NCBI RefSeq assembly: GCF_022317005.1
Contig: NZ_CP081006.1
Span: forward strand, 2,294,001-2,358,000
DNA: 64,000 bases
Reading direction: 5' to 3'
DNA from: Mycobacterium sp. IDR2000157661
GTDB lineage: Bacteria > Actinomycetota > Actinomycetes > Mycobacteriales > Mycobacteriaceae
The notes beneath the pieces are model-generated. The model worked only from the letters and a program-made list of their open reading frames with translations, was not told the DNA's origin and ran no database searches. Below are positions 27,211 to 37,624 of this stretch, piece after piece; the first letter of the stretch is position 1, and each line of letters opens with the position of its first letter. The position numbers were made by a program, and so were the translations under genes.

Positions 27211-28470
27211 ATGGCTGCCGATCCGCAGGGCTTGTGCGAGTTCATCGACTCCTCGCCCTCGCCGTTTCACGTCTGTGAGACCGCCGCGGCCCGGCTGCGC
27301 GCGGCGGGCTTTCGCGAGCTCTCGGAAACCGAAGCGTGGGACTCCAGCGGTCGGTTCTTCACCGTGCGGGCCGGCTCGCTCATCGCGTGGCACAGCGCAG
27401 CGGACAGCGGTGCCTGGCCTTTTCGTATCGTCGGCGCCCATACCGACAGCCCCAATCTGCGCGTCAAGCAGCATCCCGACCGCTTCGTGTCCGGCTGGCG
27501 GGTGGTCGCGTTGCAGCCCTACGGCGGCGCGTGGTTGAACTCCTGGCTGGACCGCGACCTGGGCGTCAGCGGCAGGCTGTCCGTGCGCCGCGGCAACACA
27601 GTCGAGCACCGGCTCGTCCGGATCGACGACCCCGTCCTGCGGGTGCCGCAGCTGGCCATTCACCTCGCCGACGACCGCAAGGCGGTGGCGCTGGACCCGC
27701 AGCGGCACGTCAACGCGGTGTGGGGTGTCGGCAGTGGCACCCGGTCGTTCCTGGACTACGTCGCCGAGCGGGCCGACGTGCCCCCAGCCGACGTGCTGGG
27801 CGCCGACCTGATGACGCACGACCTCACCCCCTCGCGGCTGGTCGGAGCCGACCGGGAACTTCTCAGCGCTCCGCGGCTGGACAACCAGGCGACCTGCTAC
27901 GCCGGTTTGGAGGCGTTCCTCGCCGCCGAACCCGGCGACAGCGTGCCGGTGCTGGTGCTGTTCGACCACGAAGAGGTCGGCTCGCAGTCCGACCACGGCG
28001 CCCAGTCCGAGCTGCTGTTGACCGTCCTCGAGCGCATCACGCTGAGCCAGGGGGGTGGGCGCGAGGAGTTCCTTCGCCGGCTGCCCGGATCCATGGTGGC
28101 GTCGGGCGACATGGCGCACGCCACCCACCCGAACTACCCGGACCGCCATGAACCGGGACATCTCATCGAGGTCAACGGTGGACCGGTGCTCAAGGTGCAG
28201 CCGAACCTCCGCTACGCCACCGACGGACGGACCGGTGCGGCATTCGCGCTGGCGTGCGCCCAGGCGGGTGTGCCGCTGCAGCGCTACGAACACCGCGCCG
28301 ATCTGCCGTGCGGGTCGACCATCGGCCCGATGACCTCCGCACGCACCGGGATCCCCACCGTCGACGTCGGCGCAGCGCAGCTGGCGATGCACTCGGCTCG
28401 GGAAGTGATGGGCGCCGCTGACGTCGCGGCCTACTCCGCGGCGCTCGAAGCGTTTCTGTCACCCGCCTGA
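27211..28470 (+). CDS. pepC: M18-family aminopeptidase
   Basis: A 419-residue zinc aminopeptidase of the DNPEP/ApeB type. Visible motifs are [13 protein letters not shown] (first metal His, near residue 75), [29 protein letters not shown] (metal Asp/Glu), [20 protein letters not shown] and the late [10 protein letters not shown]. It removes N-terminal, mainly acidic or neutral, residues from peptides in the cytosol. ATG 27211 lies nine bases after AGGGAGG; an ATG at 27202 is directly adjacent to it and less likely. It corresponds to Rv0800 of M. tuberculosis. Confidence 0.93.
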   Translation: MAADPQGLCEFIDSSPSPFHVCETAAARLRAAGFRELSETEAWDSSGRFFTVRAGSLIAWHSAADSGAWPFRIVGAHTDSPNLRVKQHPDRFVSGWRVVALQPYGGAWLNSWLDRDLGVSGRLSVRRGNTVEHRLVRIDDPVLRVPQLAIHLADDRKAVALDPQRHVNAVWGVGSGTRSFLDYVAERADVPPADVLGADLMTHDLTPSRLVGADRELLSAPRLDNQATCYAGLEAFLAAEPGDSVPVLVLFDHEEVGSQSDHGAQSELLLTVLERITLSQGGGREEFLRRLPGSMVASGDMAHATHPNYPDRHEPGHLIEVNGGPVLKVQPNLRYATDGRTGAAFALACAQAGVPLQRYEHRADLPCGSTIGPMTSARTGIPTVDVGAAQLAMHSAREVMGAADVAAYSAALEAFLSPA

Positions 28471-28485
28471 CATAGGGTCTCGCGC

Positions 28486-28836
28486 ATGGGACTCAACGTG
28501 GAATCGATAACGTTCGACTGCGCCGACCCCGACGCGATGGCCCACTGGTGGGCGACGGCGGTCGGCGGCACGGTAAACCCGGTTGCGCCAGGTGAATTCG
28601 TTCTCGTCGGCCAGTCCGACGGACCGAATCTGGCCTTCCAGCGGGTGGCGGATCCGACGCCGGGCAAGAACAAGCTGCACATCGACTTCTCGGCCGCCGA
28701 CATGGACGCCGAAGTCGCGCGGCTGGTGGAGATGGGTGCCACCGAGACCGGCAGGCACAACTTCGGTGACGACTTTCACTGGGTGGTGCTGACCGATCCC
28801 GGCGGCAACGCGTTCTGTGTCGCCGCAGTGGGCTGA
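28486..28836 (+). CDS. Glyoxalase/bleomycin resistance-fold protein
   Basis: A 116-residue VOC-superfamily protein. The two beta-alpha-beta units are readable: NVESITFDCADPDAMAHWWATAVGG with the substrate loop, then KLHIDFSAADMDAEVARLVEMGA and WVVLTDPGGNAFCV. The His in HIDF and the early aspartate are possible metal ligands. TAGGGT seven bases before the ATG gives a leaderless promoter. It corresponds to Rv0801. The substrate is unknown. Confidence 0.88.
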   Translation: MGLNVESITFDCADPDAMAHWWATAVGGTVNPVAPGEFVLVGQSDGPNLAFQRVADPTPGKNKLHIDFSAADMDAEVARLVEMGATETGRHNFGDDFHWVVLTDPGGNAFCVAAVG

Positions 28837-28848
28837 CGCGGCCCAAAC

Positions 28849-28854
28849 TAGACT
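28849..28854 (+). promoter_or_regulatory. purL -10 element (leaderless)
   Basis: TAGACT six bases before the GTG at 28861; an adjacent GTG at 28858 would lie only three bases from the box, too close for a transcript to include it. Confidence 0.55.
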
Positions 28855-28860
28855 GTCGTG

Positions 28861-31158
28861 GTGACGTCGGAGCCCACCCAAGCCCTGGATACCGTCGACC
28901 GAGCCGCCGCCACCCCCGAGCAACCACAGCCCTTCCGCGAGCTCGGCCTCAAGGACGACGAGTACGCACGCATCCGCGACATCCTCGGCCGCAGACCCAC
29001 CGACGCCGAGCTGGCGATGTACTCGGTGATGTGGAGCGAGCACTGCTCGTACAAGTCATCGAAGGTGCACCTGCGCTACTTCGGCGAGACCACCACCGAC
29101 GAGATGCGCAGGACGATGCTGGCCGGTATCGGTGAGAACGCCGGAGTCGTCGACATCGGGGACGGCTGGGCCGCCACGTTCAAGGTCGAGTCACACAACC
29201 ACCCGTCCTACATCGAGCCGTACCAGGGCGCCGCAACCGGCGTCGGTGGCATCGTGCGCGACATCATGGCGATGGGCGCGCGCCCGGTCGCGGTGATGGA
29301 TCAGCTCCGGTTCGGCGCCGCCGACGCCCCCGACACCCGCCGTGTCGTCGACGGGGTGGTGCGCGGCATCGGCGGCTACGGCAACTCGCTGGGCCTGCCC
29401 AACATCGGCGGGGAAACCGTCTTCGACGCTTCCTACGGCGGCAACCCGCTGGTGAATGCGTTGTGCGTGGGAGTGCTGCGAAAGCAGCACCTGCACCTGG
29501 CGTTCGCTTCGGGCACCGGCAACAAGATCGTTCTGTTCGGTGCGCGCACCGGGTTGGACGGCATCGGCGGGGTGTCGGTGCTGGCGTCGGAGACGTTCGG
29601 TGGCGACGAGAGCGGCTCGGGGTCACGCAAGAAGCTGCCCTCGGTGCAGGTCGGTGACCCCTTCATGGAGAAGGTGCTTATCGAGTGCTGCCTGGAGCTC
29701 TACGCCAACGACCTGGTGGTCGGCATTCAGGACCTCGGCGGCGCCGGACTGTCATGCGCCACTTCAGAACTCGCATCGGCCGGCGACGGCGGTATGCGCA
29801 TCGAGCTGGAATCCGTTCCGCTGCGGGCGGCCAACATGACCCCCGCCGAGATCTTGTCCAGCGAGTCGCAGGAACGGATGTGCGCGGTCGTCACGCCCGA
29901 CAATGTCGACAAGTTCATGGCCGTGTGCCGCAAGTGGGACGTGCTGGCCACGGTCATCGGCGAGGTGACCGACGGCGACCGGCTGCAGATCAGCTGGCAC
30001 GGCGAGACGGTCGTCGACGTGCCACCGCGCACGGTCGCACACGAAGGTCCGGTCTATCAGCGCCCCGTCGCCCGGCCCGAGACCCAGGACGCGCTCAACG
30101 CAGACACGTCGGAGAAACTGCCGCGCCCGCGCAGCGGTGAAGAGCTCAAAGCGACTCTGCTTGCGCTGCTGGGCAGTCCGCACCTGTGCAGCCGTGCTTT
30201 CATCACCGAACAGTACGACCGCTACGTGCGCGGCAACACTGTGCTGGCCGAGGACGCCGACGGCGGCGTGCTGCGCGTGGACGAAACCACCGGTCGGGGG
30301 ATCGCGATCTCCACCGATGCGTCGGGCCGGTACACGGCGCTGGACCCCTACACCGGCGCGCAGTTGGCGCTGGCCGAGGCGTACCGCAACGTCGCCGTGA
30401 CAGGCGCCACGCCGGTCGCGGTGACCAACTGCCTCAACTTCGGCTCGCCCGAGGATCCCGGCGTGATGTGGCAGTTCAGTCAGGCCGTCCGCGGCCTCGC
30501 CGAGGGCGCTGCGGCCCTGGGTATTCCGGTCACCGGCGGAAACGTCAGCTTCTACAATCAGACCGGCACCACCGCCATCCTGCCGACACCGGTCGTCGGT
30601 GTCCTCGGTGTCTTGGAAGATGTGAGCCGACGTCTTCCCACCGGGTTCGGTGAGGAACCCGGCGAGACGTTGATGCTGCTCGGCGACACCCGAGACGAGT
30701 TCGACGGGTCCGTGTGGGCACAGGTGACCGGTGACCACCTCGGCGGGCTCCCGCCGAAGGTCGACCTCGGCCGCGAGAAGCTGCTGGCCGACGTGCTCAC
30801 CGCCGCGTCGCGCGACGGATTGGTGTCGGCGGCGCACGACCTCTCCGAGGGTGGCCTTGCGCAGGCGGTCGTGGAATCGGCGCTGCGGGGCGAAACCGGT
30901 TGCCGCATCGTCCTTCCCGAAGGCGTAGATCCATTCGTGATGCTGTTCGCCGAGTCGGCGGGGCGGGTGCTGGTGGCCGTCCCGCGCACCGAGGAGAGCC
31001 GGTTCCGCGCCATGTGCGAGGCCCGCGGCCTGCCCGCCACCCGGATCGGGGTCGTCGACCAAGTCGGCGACGCCATCGAGGTGCAGGGCCAGTTCACGGT
31101 CACCCTGGCGGAACTGCGTGCCACGTCGGAAAGTGTGCTGCCCAGGTTGTTCGGGTGA
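28861..31158 (+). CDS. purL: FGAM synthase large subunit
   Basis: A 765-residue small-type PurL, which works with separate PurQ and PurS. It converts FGAR to FGAM using ATP and ammonia. Clear elements are [14 protein letters not shown] near residue 57, [24 protein letters not shown] near 105, [13 protein letters not shown] near 295, and the second-half repeat of the AIR-synthetase fold ([20 protein letters not shown]). The length is right for the family. The GTG stop overlap with the next gene (GTGA) couples it to a membrane hydrolase of unknown role. Confidence 0.96.
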   Translation: MTSEPTQALDTVDRAAATPEQPQPFRELGLKDDEYARIRDILGRRPTDAELAMYSVMWSEHCSYKSSKVHLRYFGETTTDEMRRTMLAGIGENAGVVDIGDGWAATFKVESHNHPSYIEPYQGAATGVGGIVRDIMAMGARPVAVMDQLRFGAADAPDTRRVVDGVVRGIGGYGNSLGLPNIGGETVFDASYGGNPLVNALCVGVLRKQHLHLAFASGTGNKIVLFGARTGLDGIGGVSVLASETFGGDESGSGSRKKLPSVQVGDPFMEKVLIECCLELYANDLVVGIQDLGGAGLSCATSELASAGDGGMRIELESVPLRAANMTPAEILSSESQERMCAVVTPDNVDKFMAVCRKWDVLATVIGEVTDGDRLQISWHGETVVDVPPRTVAHEGPVYQRPVARPETQDALNADTSEKLPRPRSGEELKATLLALLGSPHLCSRAFITEQYDRYVRGNTVLAEDADGGVLRVDETTGRGIAISTDASGRYTALDPYTGAQLALAEAYRNVAVTGATPVAVTNCLNFGSPEDPGVMWQFSQAVRGLAEGAAALGIPVTGGNVSFYNQTGTTAILPTPVVGVLGVLEDVSRRLPTGFGEEPGETLMLLGDTRDEFDGSVWAQVTGDHLGGLPPKVDLGREKLLADVLTAASRDGLVSAAHDLSEGGLAQAVVESALRGETGCRIVLPEGVDPFVMLFAESAGRVLVAVPRTEESRFRAMCEARGLPATRIGVVDQVGDAIEVQGQFTVTLAELRATSESVLPRLFG

Positions 31159-32879
31159 ATGAGAGTCCTACACAACGAAATTCGCTCTACACCTGGGCGT
31201 GGAGCCTGCTCCGGCTGGACTTTGTCGGGGTGGCCTTCGCCGCGCTGTTCTTCTGCCTGTCGCTGACGCCGTCACTGCTGCCCAGGGACTGGCTGTTCCA
31301 GGGACTCATCGGCGGCTTGGACGCCGCCATCGGCTACGGCATCGGTGTGTTCGTCGCGAAGCTGTTGAAGCGCTTCGTCTTACGCAACCGGTCCTGGTGG
31401 CCGCCGAGCAGGCGGGTGCTGTGGGCGGTCAAGTGCGTAATCGTCGCGGGATCGGTGACGGCCAGCGTCTTGATGGTCATTCCGGGGGCGGCCTGGCAGC
31501 GGCAGGTGTCGGCGCTGATGGGCATCGAAGGTCCCACCACGCTGGGGTACCTGCGCACGCTGGTGGTCGCGGTCGCCGTCGGCGGCGTGTGCGTCGGCAC
31601 GGCAAGAGTGCTGCTGGACGTCATCAAGACGATGGCCCGCTTCTTCATCCGACGCTGGCGGCTGACCGACGAGGTGGCGCTGTTCATCGGCACGGCGATC
31701 GTCGTCGTGCTGGCCGTCACCCTGGTCAACGGCGTGTTGCTGCGCGGCTTCCTCATCGGCGCCAACTGGGTGTTCCAACCGCAGAACACCACCACGATGG
31801 CGGGCATCGTGCAGCCGGAGGAATCCGAAAGGTCTGGCAGCCCAGAGTCGTTCGCCGATTGGGAAAGCCTCGGCTACCAGGGCCGAAACTTCGTGGCGAC
31901 CGGACCGGACGCCGAGGAGCTGACCGAACTCAACGGCGCGCCTGCCAAGGAACCGATCCGGGTGTACGTCGGCCTGCAGACCGCCGACACCGACGAACAA
32001 CGGATGGCCGTGCTGCTGAGCGAACTCGAGCGCACGGGTGCCTTCGAACGCAGACTGCTGGTGATCGTGCCCACCACCGGCACCGGTTGGATCAATCCCC
32101 TCGCGGCGAGCTCACTGGAGATGATGTACAACGGCGACACCGCGATCGTGGGTTCGCAGTACTCGTTCCTGCCGAGTTGGATCTCGTTCCTCGGCGACCG
32201 CGAGAAGTCGATGGAGTCCGGCCGGATGATGATCGACGCGATCCATCAGCGCTGGGAGCAGCGTCCGGAAGACCGCAGGCCAGAACTCGTTCTCTACGGC
32301 GAGAGTCTGGGCTCGATGGCCGGCCAGGCCGCCTTCGCGTGGCTGCCCGACATCGCGAGGATGGGCTTCTCGTCGGTGTTGTGGGTGGGCCCACCGAACG
32401 CCAGCCCGTTGTGGGAGGCGATCACCGCCCGGCGCGACCCCGCAACGCCGCAGGTGCAACCGCGCTACGACGACGGCCGCACCGTGCGGTTCACGCAGGC
32501 CAACGGCGCCGCCCAGATCGCCGCCGACACCGCCGCCCCGTGGGAGGGCACGCGGGTGCTGTTCATGCAACACGCCTCGGATCCGATCGTGTGGTGGTCG
32601 GACGACCTGTTGTTCACCCGGCCGGACTGGCTGCGCGAACCGCCGGGACGCGACCGTACCGCGTCGATGCGGTGGTACCCCATCGTCACCTTCGGGCAGG
32701 TCGCGGCCGATATGACCAACGCGGTGTCGGTGCCTGCCGGCCACGGCCACAATTACGGTGAGTTCGTGCTCGACGGCTGGGCGGCCGTCGCACCGCCCGA
32801 CGGATGGACCCGCGAGGACACCGAGCGGATCCGCGTCGCGCTGCAGAAGGACCTAGGGCAGGACGGACCCGAGTATTGA
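31155..32879 (+). CDS. Membrane-anchored alpha/beta-hydrolase-family protein
   Basis: A 574-residue protein with two parts, matching the Abhydrolase_9 N- and C-terminal families. The first ~200 residues contain four or more membrane segments ([68 protein letters not shown]). The second part is a hydrolase domain with the elbow [11 protein letters not shown] near residue 380 and a late GHGHNYGEF supplying the histidine. GTG 31155 overlaps the purL stop. It is probably an esterase or lipase facing the cytoplasm or envelope; nothing links it to purines beyond co-transcription. Confidence 0.82.
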   Translation: MNESPTQRNSLYTWAWSLLRLDFVGVAFAALFFCLSLTPSLLPRDWLFQGLIGGLDAAIGYGIGVFVAKLLKRFVLRNRSWWPPSRRVLWAVKCVIVAGSVTASVLMVIPGAAWQRQVSALMGIEGPTTLGYLRTLVVAVAVGGVCVGTARVLLDVIKTMARFFIRRWRLTDEVALFIGTAIVVVLAVTLVNGVLLRGFLIGANWVFQPQNTTTMAGIVQPEESERSGSPESFADWESLGYQGRNFVATGPDAEELTELNGAPAKEPIRVYVGLQTADTDEQRMAVLLSELERTGAFERRLLVIVPTTGTGWINPLAASSLEMMYNGDTAIVGSQYSFLPSWISFLGDREKSMESGRMMIDAIHQRWEQRPEDRRPELVLYGESLGSMAGQAAFAWLPDIARMGFSSVLWVGPPNASPLWEAITARRDPATPQVQPRYDDGRTVRFTQANGAAQIAADTAAPWEGTRVLFMQHASDPIVWWSDDLLFTRPDWLREPPGRDRTASMRWYPIVTFGQVAADMTNAVSVPAGHGHNYGEFVLDGWAAVAPPDGWTREDTERIRVALQKDLGQDGPEY

Positions 32880-33502
32880 TGCGGCAGAACAAATTTCAAG
32901 CAGTCATGATGAGTATTGCCCTGGTGGGGTGGAGCTTCGTCGCACCGCGGGTGAGATTTCACCCCGTTCCCAACGCCGCGCTGGGCACCGGCCTGTACGC
33001 GCTGGCGCGCCCGCCACTCGGCATGGGCTCGCCGGCGCTGGCCTCGGGCCTGCGTCACGGGCTGGCGGCAGGCGCGGTGATCGCGGCGGGGGTGGTGGCG
33101 TCGGCCGCGATCCCGCCGGTGCGTCGCGGCATGGCCGCGCGCGAACTGCCCGAGCGTACCCTCCGTTGGATGCTGCTCGACATCCCGTTGGGCACCGTGT
33201 GGCCCGAGGAGATCGCCTACCGGGCGACCTTGGGCACCCTCGCCGAGGACGCCTTCGGATCCCGCGACGGCCGACTGCTGCAGTCGGTGGCATTCGGTCT
33301 GTGGCACATCATGGACGCCCGCATCACCCGGAACCCGGTGCTGGGCACCGTTGCGGTGACCGGCGTCGCGGGGTGGGCGTTCGGCTGGCTGCAGGCACGG
33401 TCGGGCAGCGTGCTGGCGCCGATGCTGGCGCACCTGGCCGCCAACGAAGCCGCGGCGCTGGCGGCGTTGGCCGTCCAGCGCCGCGTAGGGTCCAGGCCAT
33501 GA
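32879..33502 (+). CDS. CPBP-family intramembrane metalloprotease-like protein
   Basis: A 207-residue protein with several membrane segments and the CPBP (CAAX protease / bacteriocin-processing) motifs: E110-E111-xxx-R115 (PEEIAYRA), F139-xxx-H143 (FGLWH), and H185-xxx-N189 (HLAANE). These would bind zinc within the membrane. The start ATG overlaps the previous stop by one base, and the gene ends by overlapping the SDR start, so three genes are linked to purL by overlaps. It corresponds to Rv0804. The substrate is unknown. Confidence 0.82.
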   Translation: MRQNKFQAVMMSIALVGWSFVAPRVRFHPVPNAALGTGLYALARPPLGMGSPALASGLRHGLAAGAVIAAGVVASAAIPPVRRGMAARELPERTLRWMLLDIPLGTVWPEEIAYRATLGTLAEDAFGSRDGRLLQSVAFGLWHIMDARITRNPVLGTVAVTGVAGWAFGWLQARSGSVLAPMLAHLAANEAAALAALAVQRRVGSRP

Positions 33503-34311
33503 CCGCCGCCCGTGGCACCCGCAACTTCGTCGTCACCGGTGCGGCGTCAGGCATCGGACTGGCCACCGCCAAGCGCCTTCTCGCCCAAGGCGGCACCGTC
33601 GTCGGCGCCGATGTGAACCGGCCACCGGAGCAACTCGGCGACCGCTTCTCGTTCGTCACCGCCGACATCACCGACGAATCCGCCGTCGCCGCCGTGTTCG
33701 CCGAGGTGGACGGACGGCTGGACGGCGTGGTCCACTCGGCGGGTGTCGCCGGCGGCGGACCGGTGCACCTGCTCGATCGCAGCGAGTGGCAGCGGGTGAT
33801 CGACGTCAACCTCACCGGCACCTTCCTGGTGGCCAAGGCCGCGCTGGCCAGGATGATCGACCAGCCGCGGGTCGGTGGTCCGATCGCCGGCTCAGCCGGC
33901 AGCGGCGAGCGTGGTGCGCTGGTCACCCTCGCCAGCGTGGAGGGCCTGGAGGGCACGGCGGGCGGCAGCGGCTACAACGCCGCCAAGGGCGGTGTCGTGC
34001 TGCTCACCAAGAACATCGCGCTCGACTACGGCCCCAGCGGTATCCGCGCCAACGCCATCTGCCCCGGCTTCATCGACACCCCGATGCTGGACAGCGTCAT
34101 GGGCCTGGAGGGGATGGCGGAACCGCTTCGCTCAATCACCGAGGAGCACGCGCTGCAGCGGCGTGGCCAGCCCGACGAGATCGCCGCGGTCGCCGCGTTT
34201 CTCGTCTCGACCGACGCGTCTTTCATCACCGGCCAGGCGATAGCGGTGGACGGCGGCTACACGGCCGGCCGCGACCACGGCGTGGTGAAGATGTTCGGCT
34301 TCCCCACCTGA
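33499..34311 (+). CDS. SDR-family oxidoreductase
   Basis: A 270-residue short-chain dehydrogenase. The cofactor motif is VTGAASGIGLATAKRLL (residues 12-28), ADITDE binds the adenine region, HSAG replaces NNAG, and the catalytic serine and YxxxK are VTLASVEGLEGTAGGSGYNAAKGG near 150-165. The C-terminal FITGQAIAVDGGY is typical. It starts inside the previous gene (ATGA overlap), so it is the last of the purL unit. It converges on the MCE gene with a 5-base gap. The substrate is unknown. Confidence 0.92.
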   Translation: MTAARGTRNFVVTGAASGIGLATAKRLLAQGGTVVGADVNRPPEQLGDRFSFVTADITDESAVAAVFAEVDGRLDGVVHSAGVAGGGPVHLLDRSEWQRVIDVNLTGTFLVAKAALARMIDQPRVGGPIAGSAGSGERGALVTLASVEGLEGTAGGSGYNAAKGGVVLLTKNIALDYGPSGIRANAICPGFIDTPMLDSVMGLEGMAEPLRSITEEHALQRRGQPDEIAAVAAFLVSTDASFITGQAIAVDGGYTAGRDHGVVKMFGFPT

Positions 34312-34316
34312 CGGCG

Positions 34317-35522
34317 TCACGGGTTGATGGTGTACTCACCGATCTGGCGACCCCACACGTATTCGATCAGCAGCGGCTGGCCGAGCTCGAAGTGGTTGTA
34401 CGGCGCGATGCTCGCCCCGGTGTCCATCACCAGGTACGGCGCGGGCCACAGTTCGCGCGAGATGTCGTGCCAGCAGCCGGGACTGCCCTCCGGACCGCCC
34501 CGGGCGTTGACCCGGGGCAGGTTGTCGGGATAGACGTACGGGTTGCCGGCGCCCGCGATGGCTCCCGACATCGTCGCCAGCGAGTAGCCGTTGCCCCCGA
34601 GGGTGTCGGCGACCTGACTCTGGACCTTGTCGAACTTGCGGATGGTGCACAGGATCATGCCGCGGTAGTCGTCGAGCAGCTCGGTGGTCGGCACCAGATC
34701 GGCTGCGCCACGGACGAAGAACGGTGCGGCGCGGTCGAACACGTCGCCGCCGGTTTCGGCGAATCCGAGCGAAGCCACCAGCGCGGCATCGATGTCGGCG
34801 CGATGCTCGTTGAGCGTACGGACGGATGTCACCGCGTCCTGCAGTCCGTCGAACAGGTCCGGCGAGGCGCCTGAGTACACCGACGCCAGGTCGGCCAGTA
34901 GGCCGGTGTCCTCGCGAACCTGCGCCATGCGGGGATTGAGGTCGTCGAGGATGGCGTTGCCGTCGAGCAGCGATCGGCCGAACCGGTCGCCCAGCCCGGT
35001 GAGGGCTTCGGCCGTGGCGCTGAGCGTCTGGTTCAATTTGATCGGGTCAACCCGCTCAGCGAGCGCGGTGACCGTCTCGAACAGTGTGTTGAACTCGGTG
35101 GTGACGGCCGACGCGTCGATCACATCGGCCGCCGAGAGTCGTTGCGGCACAGCATCCGATGGCGAAGTGAACGAGATGTACTTGTTGCCGAACACCGTGG
35201 TGGCGCGGATCTGCACGTCGGCGTTGGCCGGGATGAGCGCCAGCTGGCGGGGATCGACGTCGAGGGCGAGGCGGGCCTTCTGCGTACCGTCGACCTCGAC
35301 GGCGTCGATGCGGTCGACCCGCCCGATCTCCACGCCGTTGTAGGTGACCTTGGCGCCCGGGTCGACGACCAGCCCGGCACGCGACGACAGCACCGTCAAC
35401 CGCGCCGTGCGCGTCAGGTCGCCGCGGAATTGGGCGTAGACCAAGCCCGCCGCCACCGCCGCGACAGCCAGCAGCACCGCCCCGGCCACCTTGTACGGCG
35501 GATCGTGGCGGTCGACGAACAC
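34317..35522 (-). CDS. Orphan MCE-family protein
   Basis: A 401-residue MCE protein. An N-terminal membrane segment (KVAGAVLLAVAAVAAGLVYAQF, residues ~9-30) is followed by the MlaD/MCE domain at ~40-120 (RAGLVVDPGAKVTYNGVEIGRVDRID and AQIRATTVFGNKYISF-like strands) and a long helical C-terminus. In mce operons six such proteins form a lipid-transport tube with YrbE permeases; here none of those partners is visible, so this is an orphan copy. GTG 35522 has TACTGT six bases upstream. It faces the SCP-like gene, with start codons only 16 bases apart. Confidence 0.85.
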   Translation of the reverse strand: MFVDRHDPPYKVAGAVLLAVAAVAAGLVYAQFRGDLTRTARLTVLSSRAGLVVDPGAKVTYNGVEIGRVDRIDAVEVDGTQKARLALDVDPRQLALIPANADVQIRATTVFGNKYISFTSPSDAVPQRLSAADVIDASAVTTEFNTLFETVTALAERVDPIKLNQTLSATAEALTGLGDRFGRSLLDGNAILDDLNPRMAQVREDTGLLADLASVYSGASPDLFDGLQDAVTSVRTLNEHRADIDAALVASLGFAETGGDVFDRAAPFFVRGAADLVPTTELLDDYRGMILCTIRKFDKVQSQVADTLGGNGYSLATMSGAIAGAGNPYVYPDNLPRVNARGGPEGSPGCWHDISRELWPAPYLVMDTGASIAPYNHFELGQPLLIEYVWGRQIGEYTINP

Positions 35523-35538
35523 TTTGAGACAGTAAGGT

Positions 35539-35940
35539 ATGGCCACCTCGAAACGGGCCCGTAGTGCCGATCCGGTGCAGACCCGCGCCGCGGTGGGTGC
35601 GTTGGCGGGCTGGCTGCGCGACGACCGGCAGCCCGCGCCTGGCCGCGGCGAACTGGCCGAGGCGGTGCGCCTGACCGCCCGCACGCTCGCCGCGGTCGCG
35701 CCGGGCTCCAGTGTCGAGGTGCGGGTTCCCCCGTTCGTCGCCGTGCAGTGCATCGCCGGACCCGCGCACCGGCGCGGCAACCCGTCGAACGTCGTCGAGA
35801 CCGACGCACGCACCTGGCTGTTGCTGGCCACGGGCCTGGTTTCGGTCGACGACGCGGCCGCCGACCGCCGGCTGACGCTGTCCGGATCGCGGGCGGGCGA
35901 GATCGCGGCGTGGCTGCCGCTGGCCGGGCTGCAGGGTTAG
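35539..35940 (+). CDS. Sterol carrier-like (SCP_3) family protein
   Basis: A 133-residue cytosolic protein. Its order of motifs (RAAVGALAGWLRDD near residue 18, VEVRVPPFVAVQCI near 60, RGNPSNVVETDARTWLLLATG near 80 and a C-terminal SGSRAGEIAAWLPL) matches the bacterial SCP ortholog family, homologue of Rv0807. It may bind lipids or acyl chains. TAAGGT abuts the ATG; that box would start transcription inside the gene, so a later start or an upstream promoter is possible. It diverges from the MCE gene, whose promoter must overlap its own. purF follows after about 150 bases. Confidence 0.8.
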   Translation: MATSKRARSADPVQTRAAVGALAGWLRDDRQPAPGRGELAEAVRLTARTLAAVAPGSSVEVRVPPFVAVQCIAGPAHRRGNPSNVVETDARTWLLLATGLVSVDDAAADRRLTLSGSRAGEIAAWLPLAGLQG

Positions 35941-36044
35941 CTGCGCCACAGTTTCTTACAGCTGTGAAATTGGGCGACCGGGCCACGGTGTTGTTCTCAC
36001 CACGACACCCGTCGTTCAATTCCGTGATCGACCCGTGATGACCG

Positions 36045-36050
36045 TAGACT
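36045..36050 (+). promoter_or_regulatory. purF -10 element, short leader
   Basis: TAGACT about 41 bases before the purF GTG, so the transcript should carry a leader of roughly 35 bases with GGGAG as the ribosome site. A possible -35 (TTCCGT, 36021-36026) is 18 bases upstream. This is the only purine unit here with an evident leader. Confidence 0.45.
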
Positions 36051-36091
36051 GAACCGCGTCTACCCACTCCGCCCTGGGAGCAGCCCTTACC

Positions 36092-37624
36092 GTGACCGGC
36101 CCGCAGACCGATCCAGAACCCCGCGAAGAGTGCGGCGTATTCGGCGTCTGGGCGCCGGGTGAAGAGGTCGCCAAGCTCACGTACTACGGCTTGTACGCCT
36201 TGCAGCACCGCGGTCAGGAAGCGGCGGGTATCGCCGTCGCGGACGGTTCCCAGGTGCTCGTCTTCAAGGATCTCGGCCTGGTCAGCCAGGTGTTCGACGA
36301 ACAGACGCTGGCCGCCATGGAAGGGCACGTCGCCATCGGCCATTGCCGCTACTCGACCAGCGGCTCCACCACCTGGGAGAACGCCCAGCCGGTGTTCCGC
36401 AACACGTCCGCAGGCACGGGTGTGGCGCTGGGGCACAACGGCAACCTCGTCAACGCCGCCGAACTGGCCGGCCGGGCGCGGGAGGCCGGGCTGCTTGGCA
36501 CCAGGGGCGCCCCGGCCGCGACCACCGACTCCGACATCCTGGGCGCGCTGCTCGCGCACGGCGCGGCCGACGCGACGCTGGAGCAGGCCGCGCTGGAGCT
36601 ATTGCCGACCGTTCGTGGGGCTTTCTGCCTGACCTTCATGGACGAGAACACGCTGTATGCGGCGCGCGACCCGTATGGAGTGCGGCCGTTGTCACTGGGC
36701 CGGCTCGACCGGGGCTGGGTGGTCGCCTCGGAGACCGCGGCGCTCGACATCGTCGGCGCATCGTTCGTCCGCGACATCGAACCCGGCGAACTGCTGGCTA
36801 TCGACGCCGACGGCGTGCGGTCCACCCGGTTCGCCAACCCGGACCCGAAGGGCTGCGTCTTCGAATACGTCTACCTGGCGCGGCCGGACAGCACGATCGC
36901 CGGCCGCTCGGTGCACGCCGCCCGCGTCGACATCGGCCGCAGGCTCGCGCGCGAGAAGCCGGTCGACGCCGACCTGGTGATCGGCGTGCCGGAGTCGGGC
37001 ACGCCCGCAGCGGTCGGCTATGCGCAGGAGTCCGGCATTCCGTTCGGGCAGGGGCTGATGAAGAACGCCTACGTCGGGCGGACCTTCATCCAGCCGTCGC
37101 AGACGATTCGGCAGCTGGGTATCCGGCTCAAACTCAACCCGCTGAAGGAAGTGATCCGCGGCAAGCGGCTGATCGTCGTCGACGACTCGATCGTGCGCGG
37201 CAACACCCAGCGGGCGCTGATCCGGATGCTGCGCGAGGCCGGCGCGCTCGAGGTGCACGTGCGCATCGCCTCCCCGCCGGTGAAGTGGCCCTGCTTCTAC
37301 GGCATCGACTTCGCCACACCTGCCGAGCTGATCGCGAACGCCAAGAGCATGGCGGCCGACGAGGACGAGATGCTCGAAGCGGTGCGCCATGCGATCGGCG
37401 CCGACACGCTGGGCTACATCAGCAGGCAGGGCATGATCGCCGCGACCGAGCAGCCCGCGTCCCGGCTGTGCAGCGCGTGCTTCGACGGCAACTACCCGAT
37501 CGAGCTGCCCGGGGAGTCGGCGTTGGGCAAGAACGTGATCGAGCACATGCTCGCGAACGCCGCCCGCAGCGGCATCCCGCTGCAGGCCGACAACGACAAC
37601 GCCTCGGCGCTGCGTCGGCCTTAG
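36092..37624 (+). CDS. purF: Amidophosphoribosyltransferase
   Basis: A 510-residue glutamine PRPP amidotransferase, the committed step of purine synthesis. A short N-terminal propeptide precedes the nucleophile Cys14 in EECGVFGVWAPG. The PRPP site is VIGVPESGTPAAVG and LIVVDDSIVRGNTQ near residue 360. The [4Fe-4S] cysteines are in VKWPCFYGIDFATP and RLCSACFDGNYP. It is fed by PRPP and glutamine and is inhibited by AMP and GMP in other bacteria. It has its own promoter. Its end overlaps the convergent NAD-binding gene by four bases. Confidence 0.97.
   Translation: MTGPQTDPEPREECGVFGVWAPGEEVAKLTYYGLYALQHRGQEAAGIAVADGSQVLVFKDLGLVSQVFDEQTLAAMEGHVAIGHCRYSTSGSTTWENAQPVFRNTSAGTGVALGHNGNLVNAAELAGRAREAGLLGTRGAPAATTDSDILGALLAHGAADATLEQAALELLPTVRGAFCLTFMDENTLYAARDPYGVRPLSLGRLDRGWVVASETAALDIVGASFVRDIEPGELLAIDADGVRSTRFANPDPKGCVFEYVYLARPDSTIAGRSVHAARVDIGRRLAREKPVDADLVIGVPESGTPAAVGYAQESGIPFGQGLMKNAYVGRTFIQPSQTIRQLGIRLKLNPLKEVIRGKRLIVVDDSIVRGNTQRALIRMLREAGALEVHVRIASPPVKWPCFYGIDFATPAELIANAKSMAADEDEMLEAVRHAIGADTLGYISRQGMIAATEQPASRLCSACFDGNYPIELPGESALGKNVIEHMLANAARSGIPLQADNDNASALRRP

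Noticed and set aside
30900..31154. Upstream extension of the membrane hydrolase
   Set aside because: It lies inside purL in another frame; the GTG overlapping the purL stop starts just before the first membrane helix.
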